From NCBI GenBank assembly GCA_001310555.1, contig BAXO01000002.1, positions 52,119 to 116,118 on the forward strand: DNA of 64,000 nt. Reading direction: 5' to 3'. The position numbers and the translations under genes are program-made. This DNA is from Bacillus sp. JCM 19058 (GTDB taxonomy: Bacteria > Bacillota > Bacilli > Bacillales_H > Bacillaceae_D). Under the pieces are notes generated by a model that was not told the DNA's origin, did not search any database, and saw only the letters and a list, made by a program, of their open reading frames with translations. Shown piece after piece: positions 38,776 to 49,272 of the stretch; the first letter of the stretch is position 1, and each line of letters opens with the position of its first letter.

Positions 38776-40580
38776 CATGAGAAGCGGTATTAAGGAATAT
38801 GGACACAAATTAAACGTATTGCTCCGCTTATTACTTTATTGCCGAAGTGTCGCCCCAAAAGAAATGGCCATTGTTTTGACCATTACCATCATAAAGGGAT
38901 TTAGTACAATTGTCATTTTATTCGCGTTGCAAAATCTTATTGATGCTATTTATGCCGAATATTTATCTGTAGAAGGTGATTTTACAACTGCTATCTTTTG
39001 GGTTATCGTGCTTATTCTAACCATATTGATTAATCGATTATTGGAAACATTAGGAAGAATTCCATTAGATCATGCACAGGAGATTGTCAAAGTAAAGTGT
39101 AAAGAAGAAATAATGGACAAGGCCTATCGTCTGTCACTATCAGATTTTGATCGCTCATTGTTTCATGACCGATTAAGTCGAGTAAATCAAGGTATGGATG
39201 AGCGTTTTTTTTCTACAATGACTTTTATATTCCAAATGATGACCCAAACGATTACGGTAGTATCGATCTTAATGTATTTGATTTTCATGCATTGGCTCAT
39301 CCCAGTTGTCCTGGGGATCGGTAGTTTTGTTTTTACGCTTGTCTATATTAAAGTATTTAAGGAAAAATATGTACTACACCGTGAACAAACAACCTCTGCA
39401 CGAAAGTTGGACTATCTCGGAAAGCTAATGACGTCACGTGATGCTGCTTCAGAAATACGACTGTACGGATTAAGGAATCATTTGTTACAAGAGTGGCGCT
39501 CACTAAATATGAGTTTACTAGGTGAACGGTTAAAGCTTAACAGACGTGAATTTCGATTGCGGGCACTCAGTAGTGGTGGACACACGCTCATTTTTGCCAG
39601 TGTCTTATTAGGGATCATTTTACTGGGGACGAGGGGTGTGCTTTCTGTTGGCCAATACGCAGCGTTTGTACGTGCGGTCATATCATTTCAGAATGAGTTA
39701 AATGGACTTATGTTAAATGTAGCCAGCGTACACGATGACTTGCGCTATATCGACGAGTTTTTCAGCTATTTAGATTTGGATGAAGAAAAACGGGATGGTA
39801 TTCATCCAGCATCTGATCAATCAATCAAAGAAACCATTGCATTCGATCAGATTGCTTTTTCTTATCCTGGAAATGAGAGCATGGTAGTGAAGGATCTTAA
39901 CTTGAAAATAAAAGCTGGTGAAAAAAATTGCATTAGTCGGAGACAATGGGTCCGGAAAATCTACGCTAATTAAACTTTTACTTGGATTGTATCAGCCAAC
40001 TCAGGGAACGATCCGTATTGATGGCCTTGATCTTTGTGATATAAACGTAAACGAATGGCGACGAAAAACAACCGTTATATTTCAAGATTTTCAAAAGTTC
40101 AATTTATTAAATGTCAAAGATAACATTGCTGTTGGACAAACAGATTATATAGACGATTTGGATCGAATTCAGCAAGCAGCCACTTTATCCGGGGCACATG
40201 ATATGGTTACTAACTTATCCGAAGGATACCATACATTATTGGGCAAAGAATTTGGAGGTACCGACCTCTCTCATGGACAATGGCAGAGAATTGCTATTGC
40301 CCGCACGTATATGCGCAATGCCGACCTTCTAATATTAGATGAACCGACTGCATCACTTGATGCAAAAGGAGAAGTAGAGATCTATAACCAATTCAAACAG
40401 GCAGCAAACGGGAAAACGGTCATCTTCATTTCACATCGTTTAGGTGTCTCTAAACTGGCTGATCGGATTATAGTGTTAAAAAATGGACATATAGTAGAAG
40501 ATGGCTCTCACTCCGAGTTGATGGAAAATAATGGTCACTATGCAATGATGTATGAGGTACAGGCTAAATGGTATCAGTAA
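38762..40580 (+). CDS. ABC exporter (fused TMD-NBD), second of a pair (one frameshift)
   Basis: Paralogue of the preceding gene, about 606 residues, start ATG 38762 after GAGGAGG. Six membrane segments occupy residues 30-330, with GKLMTSRDAASEIRLYG matching the partner's motif. The frame shifts in the A6 run near 39921-39926; the ATPase then shows Walker A VGDNGSGKST, Q-loop IFQDFQ, a degenerate signature DLSHGQ in place of LSGGQ, Walker B LLILDEPTAS and ISHR. An asymmetric signature fits a heterodimer with one weaker ATP site. Both NBDs end in nearly the same VQAKWY motif, showing recent duplication. Peptide, drug or siderophore transport are all possible. Confidence 0.85.
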
Positions 40581-40768
40581 TAGTTACTTTACTTTTGTGG
40601 TTACATTTTAAAAAAATAAAATGACTATGTCGTTAGCCCAGAATAAGTAATGATAGAATTCGGTAACGTTTCAGGAGGAAGTTCCTTCCATCCTGGTCGC
40701 ACGAGGTCAGACAGGATGATGTCGTTGAAGGTGATCGTGATAAAGTTTTCATTGTAGGAATGAAGTGA

Positions 40769-41072
40769 GTGTCTAGCAAATTTTGTTTACATAAATATAA
40801 TACGCAGTTAGAAGGGGAGCTGGAATGGTGTATTTCCGGAATGCTGCGCCAATACACGTTGAGGGAACATGAAAATTATTTCAAAAACCGGCGCTTGTCA
40901 ATATGGAATCCAACATATGCCGGAAAGGTGGCACAACCTGATTCAAGAAGTCATCAATATTCGAGAAGGTTCCAGCATACGGTATTATGATTCTAAGCAG
41001 CGACGGATTCATGACACAGTAGAATGTATGCACTACATACTTAATTACTGTAATAATATGTATAGAAATTAG
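40769..41072 (+). CDS. Uncharacterised short protein or remnant (broken frame)
   Basis: Two overlapping frames read plausible protein: LEGELEWCISGMLRQYTLRE (from about 40812) and then, after a shift in the A5 run near 40880-40890, ACQYGIQHMPERWHNLIQEV, INIREGSSIRYYDSKQRRIH and ILNYCNNMYRN, ending at 41072. Joined, they give about 95 residues. A GAAGGGG lies upstream. I do not recognise the family. It follows the ABC pair in the same AT-rich patch and could belong to it, or be a fragment of a decayed mobile gene. Confidence 0.35.
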
Positions 41073-41287
41073 GTTAACAGGTACAGCAGTTCACTTTACG
41101 CGACTGCAATCTTTAGCTATCTCTAATAACGTATCTCGAAACTCCCAATCTGTCGATTAAACATATTCCGCACAAAAACGCGTTCGTTTTTGGTATGATT
41201 GAAGGATAGTAAAAATATCCAGAAAAAAACGTGTTTAGTGAAGTAGGAGAGCTAACTTAAAGCTTTATCATGAAAGGTGTGACTCAA

Positions 41288-42283
41288 TTGGTGAAAGCGC
41301 TGTACATTATGAATGATCAATCGTTTGACCTAGTATACCCGCCAGACGTTAGAAGGGAATTGGAAGCGTTAGCAGAAATTTACGCTCCAAAGCAAACAAA
41401 ATCATCGGTTACTGAAAATCCGGCAACCCTGCGTGATGTTGAAGTCATTTTCTCCGGGTGGGGTGGGCCGAAGCTGGACGAGGAATTCCTGAAAGCAGCT
41501 CCGAATCTGAAGGCGCTCTTTTACGGAGCGGGTACGATCAAGCAAATTGCGACAGAGCAATCCTGGAACCGGGGAATTGTTATTACGACTGCAGCTTTCG
41601 CTAACGCGATTCCGGTGGCGGAATACACGCTGTCACAAATCTTGTTTTGTTTAAAAGATGGATGGCGACTCGTTCGAGAGATTCAAAAGGATCATAAGTA
41701 TCCTGCCAAACCGCTTCACGTGTCAGGAGCTTTCAGAAGCACGGTCGGACTGATTTCTCTAAGCAAGGTTGGACGCATTGTCTGTGAGCTGCTCAAGCCT
41801 TTTGATATCGACGTGATCGCATATGATCCATTCGTCAAAAGCGAGGAAGCAAAGGAACTCAATGTGAAGCTCTGCTCGATAGAAGACATCTTTGAAAATG
41901 CAGATATCGTGTCGTTACACGCCCCATTGCTAGAGGAAACAAGAGGGATGATCACGGGGGAGCATTTCAAATTAATGAAATCTTATTCTAGCTTTATTAA
42001 TACCGCAAGGGGAGCGATTATTAGAGAAGAGGAAATGATCGAAGTACTAAAAGAACGCGGCGATATAACCGCTGTGTTAGATGTCACGTTTCCTGAACCG
42101 CCGGTAAAGGAGTCTCCTTTATACTCGTTGCCAAACGTCATATTAACCCCTCATCTCGCCGGAAGTGTCGGGCAGGAATGCGGTAGGATGGGCTCCTATA
42201 TGCTTGAGGAGTTTAAACGGTATTTAAGCGGTGAAGAGTTAAAATGGCAAGTCACTCGTGAACAGTTTGAAATAATGGCATGA
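41288..42283 (+). CDS. D-isomer-specific 2-hydroxyacid dehydrogenase
   Basis: An intact NAD-dependent dehydrogenase of about 331 residues. The TTG at 41288 is preferred (AAAGGTG 8 bases upstream); an ATG at 41270 lacks a site. Catalytic Arg, Glu and His are seen in NTARGAIIREEE near residue 240, DVTFPEPPVKESP near residue 268 and NVILTPHLAGSVG near residue 285. The Rossmann segment GLISLSKVGRIV is a relaxed form of GxGxxG. Typical of PGDH/glyoxylate reductase relatives acting on sugar acids; the substrate is not clear. It is monocistronic. Confidence 0.85.
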   Translation: MVKALYIMNDQSFDLVYPPDVRRELEALAEIYAPKQTKSSVTENPATLRDVEVIFSGWGGPKLDEEFLKAAPNLKALFYGAGTIKQIATEQSWNRGIVITTAAFANAIPVAEYTLSQILFCLKDGWRLVREIQKDHKYPAKPLHVSGAFRSTVGLISLSKVGRIVCELLKPFDIDVIAYDPFVKSEEAKELNVKLCSIEDIFENADIVSLHAPLLEETRGMITGEHFKLMKSYSSFINTARGAIIREEEMIEVLKERGDITAVLDVTFPEPPVKESPLYSLPNVILTPHLAGSVGQECGRMGSYMLEEFKRYLSGEELKWQVTREQFEIMA

Positions 42284-42385
42284 AAAATTGAAAGAGTAGC
42301 TTGGAAAAAGTTGCGTTGCAAACTAAAAAATATTCACCGGGTAGCTGCTTGCAAGCTACCTTTCTTCAATATAATAAGACAGATT

Positions 42386-42480
42386 AAATTTTGGCGTGCG
42401 TCCTGCTCAGCTCCAAGTGCCCAGCAACGAACAGCTTCTAGGTCACTATCCGATCAGTCAACACCAGTTCCTTTAAATGA
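42386..42480 (+). repeat. Dispersed intergenic repeat, copy 2
   Basis: Contains GCGTCCTGCTCAGCTCC, AAGTGCCCAGCAACGAACAG, CTTCTAGGTC and GATCAGTCAACACCAGTTCC; the order matches 19487-19548, with about 70 percent agreement by eye and some length differences. It lies between the dehydrogenase gene and a terminator and has no coding potential. Confidence 0.5.
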
Positions 42481-42544
42481 CGGTTTTGTGATAGAACGCC
42501 AAACCCTTTTAATTACGTTACGTATTTTATTATCATTTTGAAAG

Positions 42545-42567
42545 CAGACGACCTGTCTGTTTTTTTT
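42545..42567 (+). terminator. Intrinsic terminator upstream of murJ
   Basis: CAGAC / GTCTG short stem with a 5-base loop and a T8 run, 260 bases after the dehydrogenase stop. Confidence 0.65.
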
Positions 42568-42907
42568 CTATGTGGGGCTGTACCGATTTAGAAATGCCAT
42601 TGTTAATCTTAGATGAAATGGCAGGGGGGTAGCAAAAAAAGGACAAATAGATGAGAGTGAATAAGTCCCGCTATTGGCTCAAGTGCTTTCTCTAAGAATA
42701 TCATGACCGAAGACAAGATTGCCAGACACCCTTTTTGATTATACTGTTTAAGGATGTACTTATAGCAAAAATGAGAATGCTGTAATAAGACTGCAACAAA
42801 TGAAGTAGGAAAGTTGTGCTTGATTATGCTACAATTCAAAATAGAAAAGGAAGATTTGATAACACAACTATGATAGTGCTGGATGTGCTTATATGCAGGA
42901 GGGTAAG
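42568..42907. other. Gene-free stretch before murJ
   Basis: About 340 bases without a supported gene. A 119-codon minus-strand open frame has no ribosome binding site and no recognisable content. The end of the segment carries the murJ ribosome binding site (AGGAGGGT). Confidence 0.4.
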
Positions 42908-44526
42908 ATGGGCGATTCGAAAATGATGCGGGGGACACTCGTTCTAACTGCTGCCACGTTACTTTCAAAAATACTAGGATTTATTTATATTATTCCGTTT
43001 GCCGCATTGGTAGGACAATCTGGAATTGCTCTTTACGGGTTTGGCTATACCCAATATACGGTTTTACTCAGCTTGTCGACGCTCGGAGTTCCGCTTGCTG
43101 TTTCCAAGTTTGTATCTAAATATCATTCGCTTGGTGATTATGAGACGGGGCACAGACTGTTCAAATCAGGAATTTGGGTAATGCTCGGAACAGGACTGCT
43201 GTCCTTTTTACTTTTATTTCTCGCGGCTCCCGTGATTGCTCCATATATTTTAAAAAATCCGATCGACAATTCACTAGAGGATTTGGTTTTTACGATACGG
43301 ATGGTCAGCTTTGCGTTAATTGTTGTGCCAGTGATGGCCTTGATCCGCGGTTATTTTCAAGGCTTTCAGTCGATGGGACCGACGAGTGTTTCACAGGTTC
43401 TCGAGCAACTCGTTCGAATTATTTTTATTTTAACAATGGCCTTTGCAATTGTTCAGTTTGGAAACGGCGAGATTGGGACAGCGGTTGGCTTTGCGACCTT
43501 TGGCGCTTTTGTCGGGGCATTGGGCGGATTAGCCGTACTCATTTATTACTGGTCTAAACGAAAAAAAATATATTCATAAGCAAATAGCTGAAAGCACAGT
43601 TAGCCATCAGCTGTCGCTCAAGGATATGTACAAGGAGCTCATTTCCTATGCCTTGCCTTTATCGTTTGTTGGCTTAGCGATTCCGCTATTCCAATTAGTA
43701 GATACGTACACCGTCAATTCGGTATTAGGGGCTACACAGTATCGGGATTTATCAGAAACGTTCTTTGGCATTCTCAACCAGTCGGTTCATAAAATCGTCT
43801 TAATTCCGACAGCACTAGCAACAGCGCTTTCGATAACGCTCGTGCCGACAATCACGAAGTCGTTTGTTTCCGGCGATACGGACAAGCTTCAGCGCCAAAT
43901 TACACAAACGTATCAAATGATATTGTTATATCCATACCGGCCGTCGTTGGTCTCTCATTTTTGGCAGAGCAATATTTGCCGCATTGTTTGGAATGGCCGA
44001 TCTGGAAATAGGGAGCGAGGTTTTGCGCTATTACGGTCCAATAGCTCTCTTCTTTTCGTTGTTTTCTGCCACGGCCGCAGTCCTACAAGGCATGAATCGG
44101 CAAAAGTATGCTGTTATCGCTTTGCTTGCCGGACTTGCCTTAAAGGTAATTTGTAACCCGATTTTGTTGTATTTCGTTGGGCCAACTGGAGCTATCGCTG
44201 CGACTTATATCGGCTTTATCGCCGGAGTAGCGCTGAATATATGGGCGATCGGGCATTTTGCCAATTTCAGCTACCGTGCCATCGTTAAGAGGGGAATCCT
44301 AATAACGATATTCTCTTCCATCATGGCGATTGCTGTATCGATTGCCAATACAGGGATGCAGCTTTACTACCCGATGGTTACGAGAACGAATAGCTTTCTT
44401 GTCATGGGAGTAAGCATTGCCGTAGGGGCGGTGGTATTTATTTATCTATCCTATCGTTCGCATCTTACTGAGCTTATATTCGGACCGCGCTTCGGGGTTC
44501 CGAGACGCCCCCGCGCAAGAGGCTAG
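42908..44526 (+). CDS. ytgP: MurJ/YtgP-type lipid II flippase, MVF/MATE family (frameshifted)
   Basis: Polytopic membrane protein of about 540 residues in the MurJ/SpoVB/YtgP group, which moves lipid II across the membrane for peptidoglycan synthesis. MRGTLVLTAATLLSKILGFIY at the N terminus, RGYFQGFQSMGPTSVSQVLEQ near residue 150 (the conserved Arg-Gly-x-x-Q-G loop), and VLQGMNRQKYAVIAL late in the protein are typical. Frames shift in the A7 run at 43561-43567 and near 43925-43990. ATG 42908 is 5 bases from AGGAGGGT. Followed by two SEDS polymerase-like genes, a strong cell-wall context. Confidence 0.87.
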
Positions 44527-44716
44527 CCTAGTATGAGGCTGGCTTTTACACTTTGAATCGTGCCTGTTTATGATTTTGATTTAGTTATGAAAAAGAATGG
44601 TTCGGTTATTTCACAATCCTTGACAAGGAACCCTCTTTTGCTTCGGTTCCTCGTTTGATATAATGAATCAAGCAATAGTGTTTGACAAGGAATGATGGAA
44701 CGAGTTGGAGGACAAG

Positions 44717-45865
44717 ATGAAATATTCATTTATCAAAGACAATGACTGGGTCCTAATCATAACGACGTTCCTACTAACGGGATTCGGTTTAATTATGGTT
44801 TTTAGTGCGAGCTATGCTCTTGGATTAGAGGATGGCTTCGGTAATAATCCGTACTATTTTATCCAGCGACAGTTAGTCTGGTTTGCGCTAGCGCTGCTCG
44901 CTTTTCTATTTTTTTTATGCATTTTCCGTATCGTTTTTTTTCGGAAGCTATCGCCGCTAATTATCCTAGGTTCGATTGTCGTTTTGCTTCTCGTTTTATT
45001 GGTCGGTGTGAGTGCAAGGGGGCCCAACGGTGGATTGAAATCGGTTCATTGCGGGTACAGCCTTCCGAGTTTGTAAAAATAGGGATGATTATTTATTTAG
45101 CCCAAGTTTACTCGCAAAAACAAGCCTATATTGACAACTTTGTTAAAGGCGTTTTACCACCTCTAATTGTCGTGGGAATCGTCTTTGGCTTAATTATACG
45201 TCAGCCTGATTTAGGAACAGCGACATCGATATTACTCGTTACGTTGTTAATCGTCTTTTTTTTCTGGCGCGAAATGGCGACACTTAATTGGTCTAGGGGC
45301 TGTCGGTGCCTCGCTCTTTGCCGTGCTGGCTGTTACGGCAAGCTATCGGCTGGAGAGGTTGACATCGTTTCAGGACCCTTTTGCCGACCCTAGTGAGAGT
45401 GGCTACCAGCTAATCAATGCGTATATCGCATTTGCTCATGGCGGTATTTCCGGAGTTGGGCTTGGGCAAAGCGTGCAGAAGCTTTTCTACCTTCCCGAAG
45501 GTCATACTGACTTTATACTGGCCGTTATCGCGGAGGAGCTAGGTTTGTTCGGAGTCCTGTTTGTGCTTATCTGCTATGCGTTGATTATTTTTCGTGGAGT
45601 TTTAATTGGAACACGCTGTAAAAATCCGTTTGGTAGCTTACTTGCTTTTGGAATTTCCTTTCAAATTGCAATTCAAGTCGTATTTAATATTGGGGCTGTA
45701 AGTGGACTGTTGCCGATAACAGGAATCCCTCTGCCGCTAGTCAGTAACGGAGGCTCTTCGTTATTAATTACGCTAATATCGATAGCCATACTTGCAAATA
45801 TTTCGAGAAATAATATCCGGCAGCAGCGCTTGAAGGAAAAGCCGAACGAACAAGTGCCGGCCTGA
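44717..45865 (+). CDS. SEDS protein (FtsW/RodA/SpoVE family), first of a tandem pair (two frameshifts)
   Basis: Peptidoglycan glycosyltransferase of the shape-elongation-division-sporulation family, about 385 residues and ten membrane segments. Conserved elements: VFSASYALG near residue 30, RGAQRWIEIGSLRVQPSEFVK near residue 110, YLPEGHTDFILAVIAEELG near residue 260, and TGIPLPLVSNGGSSLL near residue 335 (family norm GGSSL after SY; here SN). Frames change in the G/C run near 45017-45025 and near 45285-45300. ATG at 44717 follows TTGGAGGAC. The next SEDS gene starts 33 bases later. FtsW-like by pattern, but not provably FtsW. Confidence 0.85.
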
Positions 45866-45897
45866 TACAAGATGAATTGTTTCGGATGGAGGAGACA

Positions 45898-47159
45898 ATG
45901 GAAGATCGTAAATCAGTTCTACAACAAATCGACTATACTTTGCTTTTTTTTACTATTTGTGCTCATGTGCTTTAGCCTTTTAGCTATTTATAGTGCGTCT
46001 GGGCAGTATCACGATGATCCGATGCATTTTGTCAAAAGGCAGGTCATTTTCTTTGCTGTCGGGGCCATTGCGATGGTCGTTATGACTTTGATCGATTATG
46101 ACTTGTTTAAAAATTTCTCGATCCCGCTTTATTTGCTTGGATTAGTTGCCTTATTACTCGTTTCCTTCTCACCACTTGGAGTTACACAATTAGGAGCAAC
46201 ACGGTGGCTAAACGTCGGCGTAGCCAAATTCAGCCCTCTGAATTTGTCAAGATTTTCTTATTGCTGGCACTCGCCCATTTAGTATTTCGAACGACAAATA
46301 GAAGGCGAATCAACGATTTTAAATCAGATATTGGAATTGTTGCTAAAATATTGGCAGTTGGACTGCCGATTTTCTTTCTAGTGCTCATTCAGCCTGATTT
46401 AGGGACGTCCATGGTCATTGCGAGCTTAATTGCTACTATGCTTTTACTCTCTGGTGTTTCCTGGCGGCTGTTGACTTTTCTTGGAATGCTTGCTGCTGCT
46501 GGTCTGACCTTTCTTGTATGGCTGCACAACAATTATTTTGAACTTTTTTTTCAAAAATTATTAAGTCCCATCAGCTAAACCGAATTTATGGCTGGCTGAA
46601 TCCGGAGGAATATGCTCCAGTATTAGCTATCAGTTTCTTGAAGCAATGAAGGGCATTGGCTCGGGGCGTTTGTATGGCAGTGGCTTTTTGCAAGGGGTTC
46701 AAACCCAGAGTGATAAGATTCCGGAGATTCATACAGATTTTATCTTTACCGTCATTGCCGAGGAATTTGGCTTTATCGGCGCGACACTGCTAATTATTAC
46801 TTATTTTTTTACTGTTTTATCGAATGATTATTATTGCCCTTACTTGCAATAATTTATTTGGAACGTATTTAGTGTCAGGCACGATCGGTTTACTCGTCTT
46901 TCAAGTGTTTCAAAATATTGGGATGACCATCGGACTCATGCCAATTACCGGTATTGCATTACCGTTTTTAAGCTACGGTGGTAGCGCCTTGATCACGAAC
47001 ATGCTATTAATCGGTCTCGTTCTGAATGTCGCGATGCGAACGAAGCACTACATGTTCGAGACAGATGAAGAGGTTGAGGAGCCCGTACAAAAGAGATCGT
47101 TTTTGAAAAGCCGCACAAAACGAATGGTCGCCAGAAGAAGTCAAAGTGATTCCCCGTGA
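45898..47159 (+). CDS. SEDS protein (RodA-like), second of a tandem pair (about four frameshifts)
   Basis: Second SEDS paralogue, about 420 residues. ATG at 45898 after GGATGGAGGAG begins MEDRKSVLQQIDYTLLF and joins the main frame if one T is removed from the T7 run near 45945. Then LLAIYSASGQYH, ATRWLNVGVAKIQPSEFVKI, KIPEIHTDFIFTVIAEEFGF and TGIALPFLSYGGSALI, the RodA-like form. Further shifts lie near 46230, 46550-46600 and 46800-46815. The tail is uncertain: the given frame ends SRTKRMVARRSQSDSP, while another frame reads EWSPEEVKVIPREQVTILRE and runs to 47345. Confidence 0.85.
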
Positions 47160-47251
47160 ACAGGTAACGATACTAAGAGAAACATGGAGAAACCTCGAAA
47201 GAGGGGGAGACCTCACCTTTAAGCGAGGCGGGAAAGAAGTTTCCCGATTCA

Positions 47252-47289
47252 GGGAGCTGAAGCGAGTTCATTCGTTTGCGTCAGCTCCC
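47252..47289 (+). terminator. Hairpin after the SEDS pair
   Basis: GGGAGCTGA / TCAGCTCCC with inner pairing, followed by CGCTTTAGTT. The T tract is weak. If the longer reading of the second SEDS gene is real, this hairpin lies inside it. Confidence 0.5.
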
Positions 47290-47596
47290 GCTTTAGTTAG
47301 CCCTTATATTAAGCCTAGGGCAAGGAGGTCGAGGAATTCTGAGTAGATGAAGCAGACAAATTCCTAAAATCCTGGGTGTCTAAGGTGTGATTACCGAATG
47401 GAGCAGAGAGCGACTAATATTGTTAGGAAAAGGCTGTTGAACTGAAAAGTAAGGGCGGATAGCTGTTGCTGGGACGTTCATAACCGGAAATAGGATGAAC
47501 TGCTGCCGAAAGATGCATAATTGAGAGTAAGATGAGCTGGATTCATAAGAGGAAAAAAAAGGATAAGCTTTTGCTGAGAAGGGGCATGATCAGAAA

Positions 47597-48304
47597 ATGC
47601 GGCTTGACAAATTGCTGGCCAATATGGGCTACGGTTCACGAAAGGAAGCGAAAAAGCTGTTACGGACTAACGTCGTGCAGGTTGATGGCAAGCCGGTAAA
47701 GGATGGTAGCCTGCACTTAAATCCTGAGCAACAGACGGTTACTGTCGCTGGGAAGGTCGTCGACTACCAACCTTACATTTATCTTATGCTGAATAAACCG
47801 AAGGGCGTTATTTCTGCAACGGAGGATCAAAGACATCGAACAGTCATCGATTTGCTGCCGCAGTCCTTTCGAAAATACGAGCCGTTTCCTGTTGGAAGAC
47901 TGGATAAGGATACAGAGGGGTTGCTTTTGATTACAAATGACGGGGCTTTTGCTCATTCAATCATGTCACCGAAGCGGGATGTGGAGAAGACTTATTGGGC
48001 CACAGTTCAAGGCACGGTTACTGAGGCAGATGGACAGTTGTTTAAAGAAGGCGTCCTGCTCGGGGATGAGGAATGGACGAAGCCTGCAAGGCTTGTGATA
48101 GTCGAAAAAGGGATGATTTCAAAAGTGAAACTAACCATCACCGAAGGAAAGTACCATCAGGTGAAACGAATGTTTGCGGCAGTGGATAAAAAGGTCCTTG
48201 AGCTAAAACGCTGTTCTATCGGTCAACTACAGTTGGACAAGAGCTTGGCGCCAGGAGAGCTTCGCGAGCTTACTAATGCAGAGCTGGCGAGTTTGGTTCA
48301 GTAA
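47597..48304 (+). CDS. rsuA: 16S rRNA pseudouridine(516) synthase, RsuA family
   Basis: An intact 235-residue protein. An S4 RNA-binding domain (MRLDKLLANMGYGSRKEAKKL) covers residues 1-60; the catalytic motif with the nucleophilic Asp is VGRLDKDTEGLLLITNDG near residue 100. KPKGVISATEDQRHRTV is typical of RsuA rather than RluB. B. subtilis YtzG occupies a similar place near ytgP. AGAAGGGG lies 13 bases upstream of the ATG, rather far, so translation may be modest. Confidence 0.9.
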   Translation: MRLDKLLANMGYGSRKEAKKLLRTNVVQVDGKPVKDGSLHLNPEQQTVTVAGKVVDYQPYIYLMLNKPKGVISATEDQRHRTVIDLLPQSFRKYEPFPVGRLDKDTEGLLLITNDGAFAHSIMSPKRDVEKTYWATVQGTVTEADGQLFKEGVLLGDEEWTKPARLVIVEKGMISKVKLTITEGKYHQVKRMFAAVDKKVLELKRCSIGQLQLDKSLAPGELRELTNAELASLVQ

Positions 48305-48510
48305 GACACGTAGAGCTATTTGTCTCTGCTTGTTGCATGTGAGGATGGGGGAGTGCTTTGTTTAACTACCTACGTCCGCTTGAAAACAATTCTCTGAAAA
48401 TTAAAAACAGAAGTGGACTGAGTAAAGTATCCGATTATTTCAACCTACAGAAGCTATTGAAAATAAAGGACTCCACACTGTCAAACAAATATTTGTCGCA
48501 CCCGCAACGT

Positions 48511-48544
48511 AAAGAGCCCTGATTCCGTAGAATCAGGGCTCTTT
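48511..48544. terminator. Perfect 15-bp hairpin between rsuA and ytzE
   Basis: AAAGAGCCCTGATTC / GAATCAGGGCTCTTT with a 4-base loop lies in the convergent gap. Both strands leave the stem into TTT, so it is likely to be bidirectional. Confidence 0.88.
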
Positions 48545-48658
48545 AAAAGTCACACCCGATTGAGACCTACTCAATCAAGGGAGAATATTGAAGTTAGTTG
48601 AAAAAGCTTCACTTTATACTCTTTTACAAGCACACTTGGATTAGTATTTTTTTTGAAA

Positions 48659-48877
48659 TTAGGATACACGTATCTTTTTCTTTGTTGCACTCCATTTGCC
48701 ACGAGTGGGGCTTTCCACGAGTTTATTGTACTCAAGGACATTTAAATCTCGTTGGACAGTTCGTTGGGTAATGCCGAATTCTTCAACTAATTCATTCGTC
48801 GTGACAGTTCCCCTTTGTTTGATATAGAGGTAGATGGACTTGATACGAGTCAGCATACGATCAGTTGAAGCTTTCAA
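48659..48877 (-). CDS. ytzE: Small DeoR-type HTH protein YtzE
   Basis: An intact 72-residue protein made only of a DeoR-like winged helix: MLTRIKSIYLYIKQRGTVTT, then VEEFGITQRTVQRDLNVLEY and SPTRGKWSATKKK. It has no ligand domain. Sequence and size match B. subtilis YtzE very closely. GGAGTGG lies before the ATG. Targets are unknown; it may be autoregulatory. Confidence 0.9.
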   Translation of the reverse strand: MKASTDRMLTRIKSIYLYIKQRGTVTTNELVEEFGITQRTVQRDLNVLEYNKLVESPTRGKWSATKKKIRVS

Positions 48878-49272
48878 AGAACCACTCCTTCATTCATATT
48901 CAGTATCATTCTCTGAAAATAATATGTAACCAATGGCTACTTCATGCAGAAAATGATAGATGAACAATTTTATCAAAGGCTTGCATAGTCTTCTTCTGTT
49001 TAGGCAGACAAAGCAGTTGCACGTCTCTAAGCTGGAACGTTATCTGTGAATGATGTGGTTTAGTAACTGATAAAAATTTGACCTTCGACACATATAGTGT
49101 ACAACAATTCGATAAATTTAGCAAACAGGACGAGAATGAAGGGAAGTTTGCTACGGCATAATAATTGACAAAGAAGTTGTTCCGCTTTTATAATCGTAAA
49201 AGTGGAAACCAACAAGTTTTTTAGTGACCGATTAGTATTCTCAATTTGTCCAAAAGGGAGATGTCTCCTCTC
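48878..49272. other. Gene-free gap between ytzE and the TetR gene
   Basis: About 390 bases between divergent regulators. Minus-strand open frames here lack ribosome binding sites. TTAGTGACCGATTAGTA at 49221-49237, close to the TetR start, has partial dyad/direct-repeat character and might be an operator. Nothing else recognised. Confidence 0.35.

Noticed and set aside
42609..42968. 119-codon minus-strand ORF
   Set aside because: It overlaps the murJ start, has no ribosome binding site and resembles no family.
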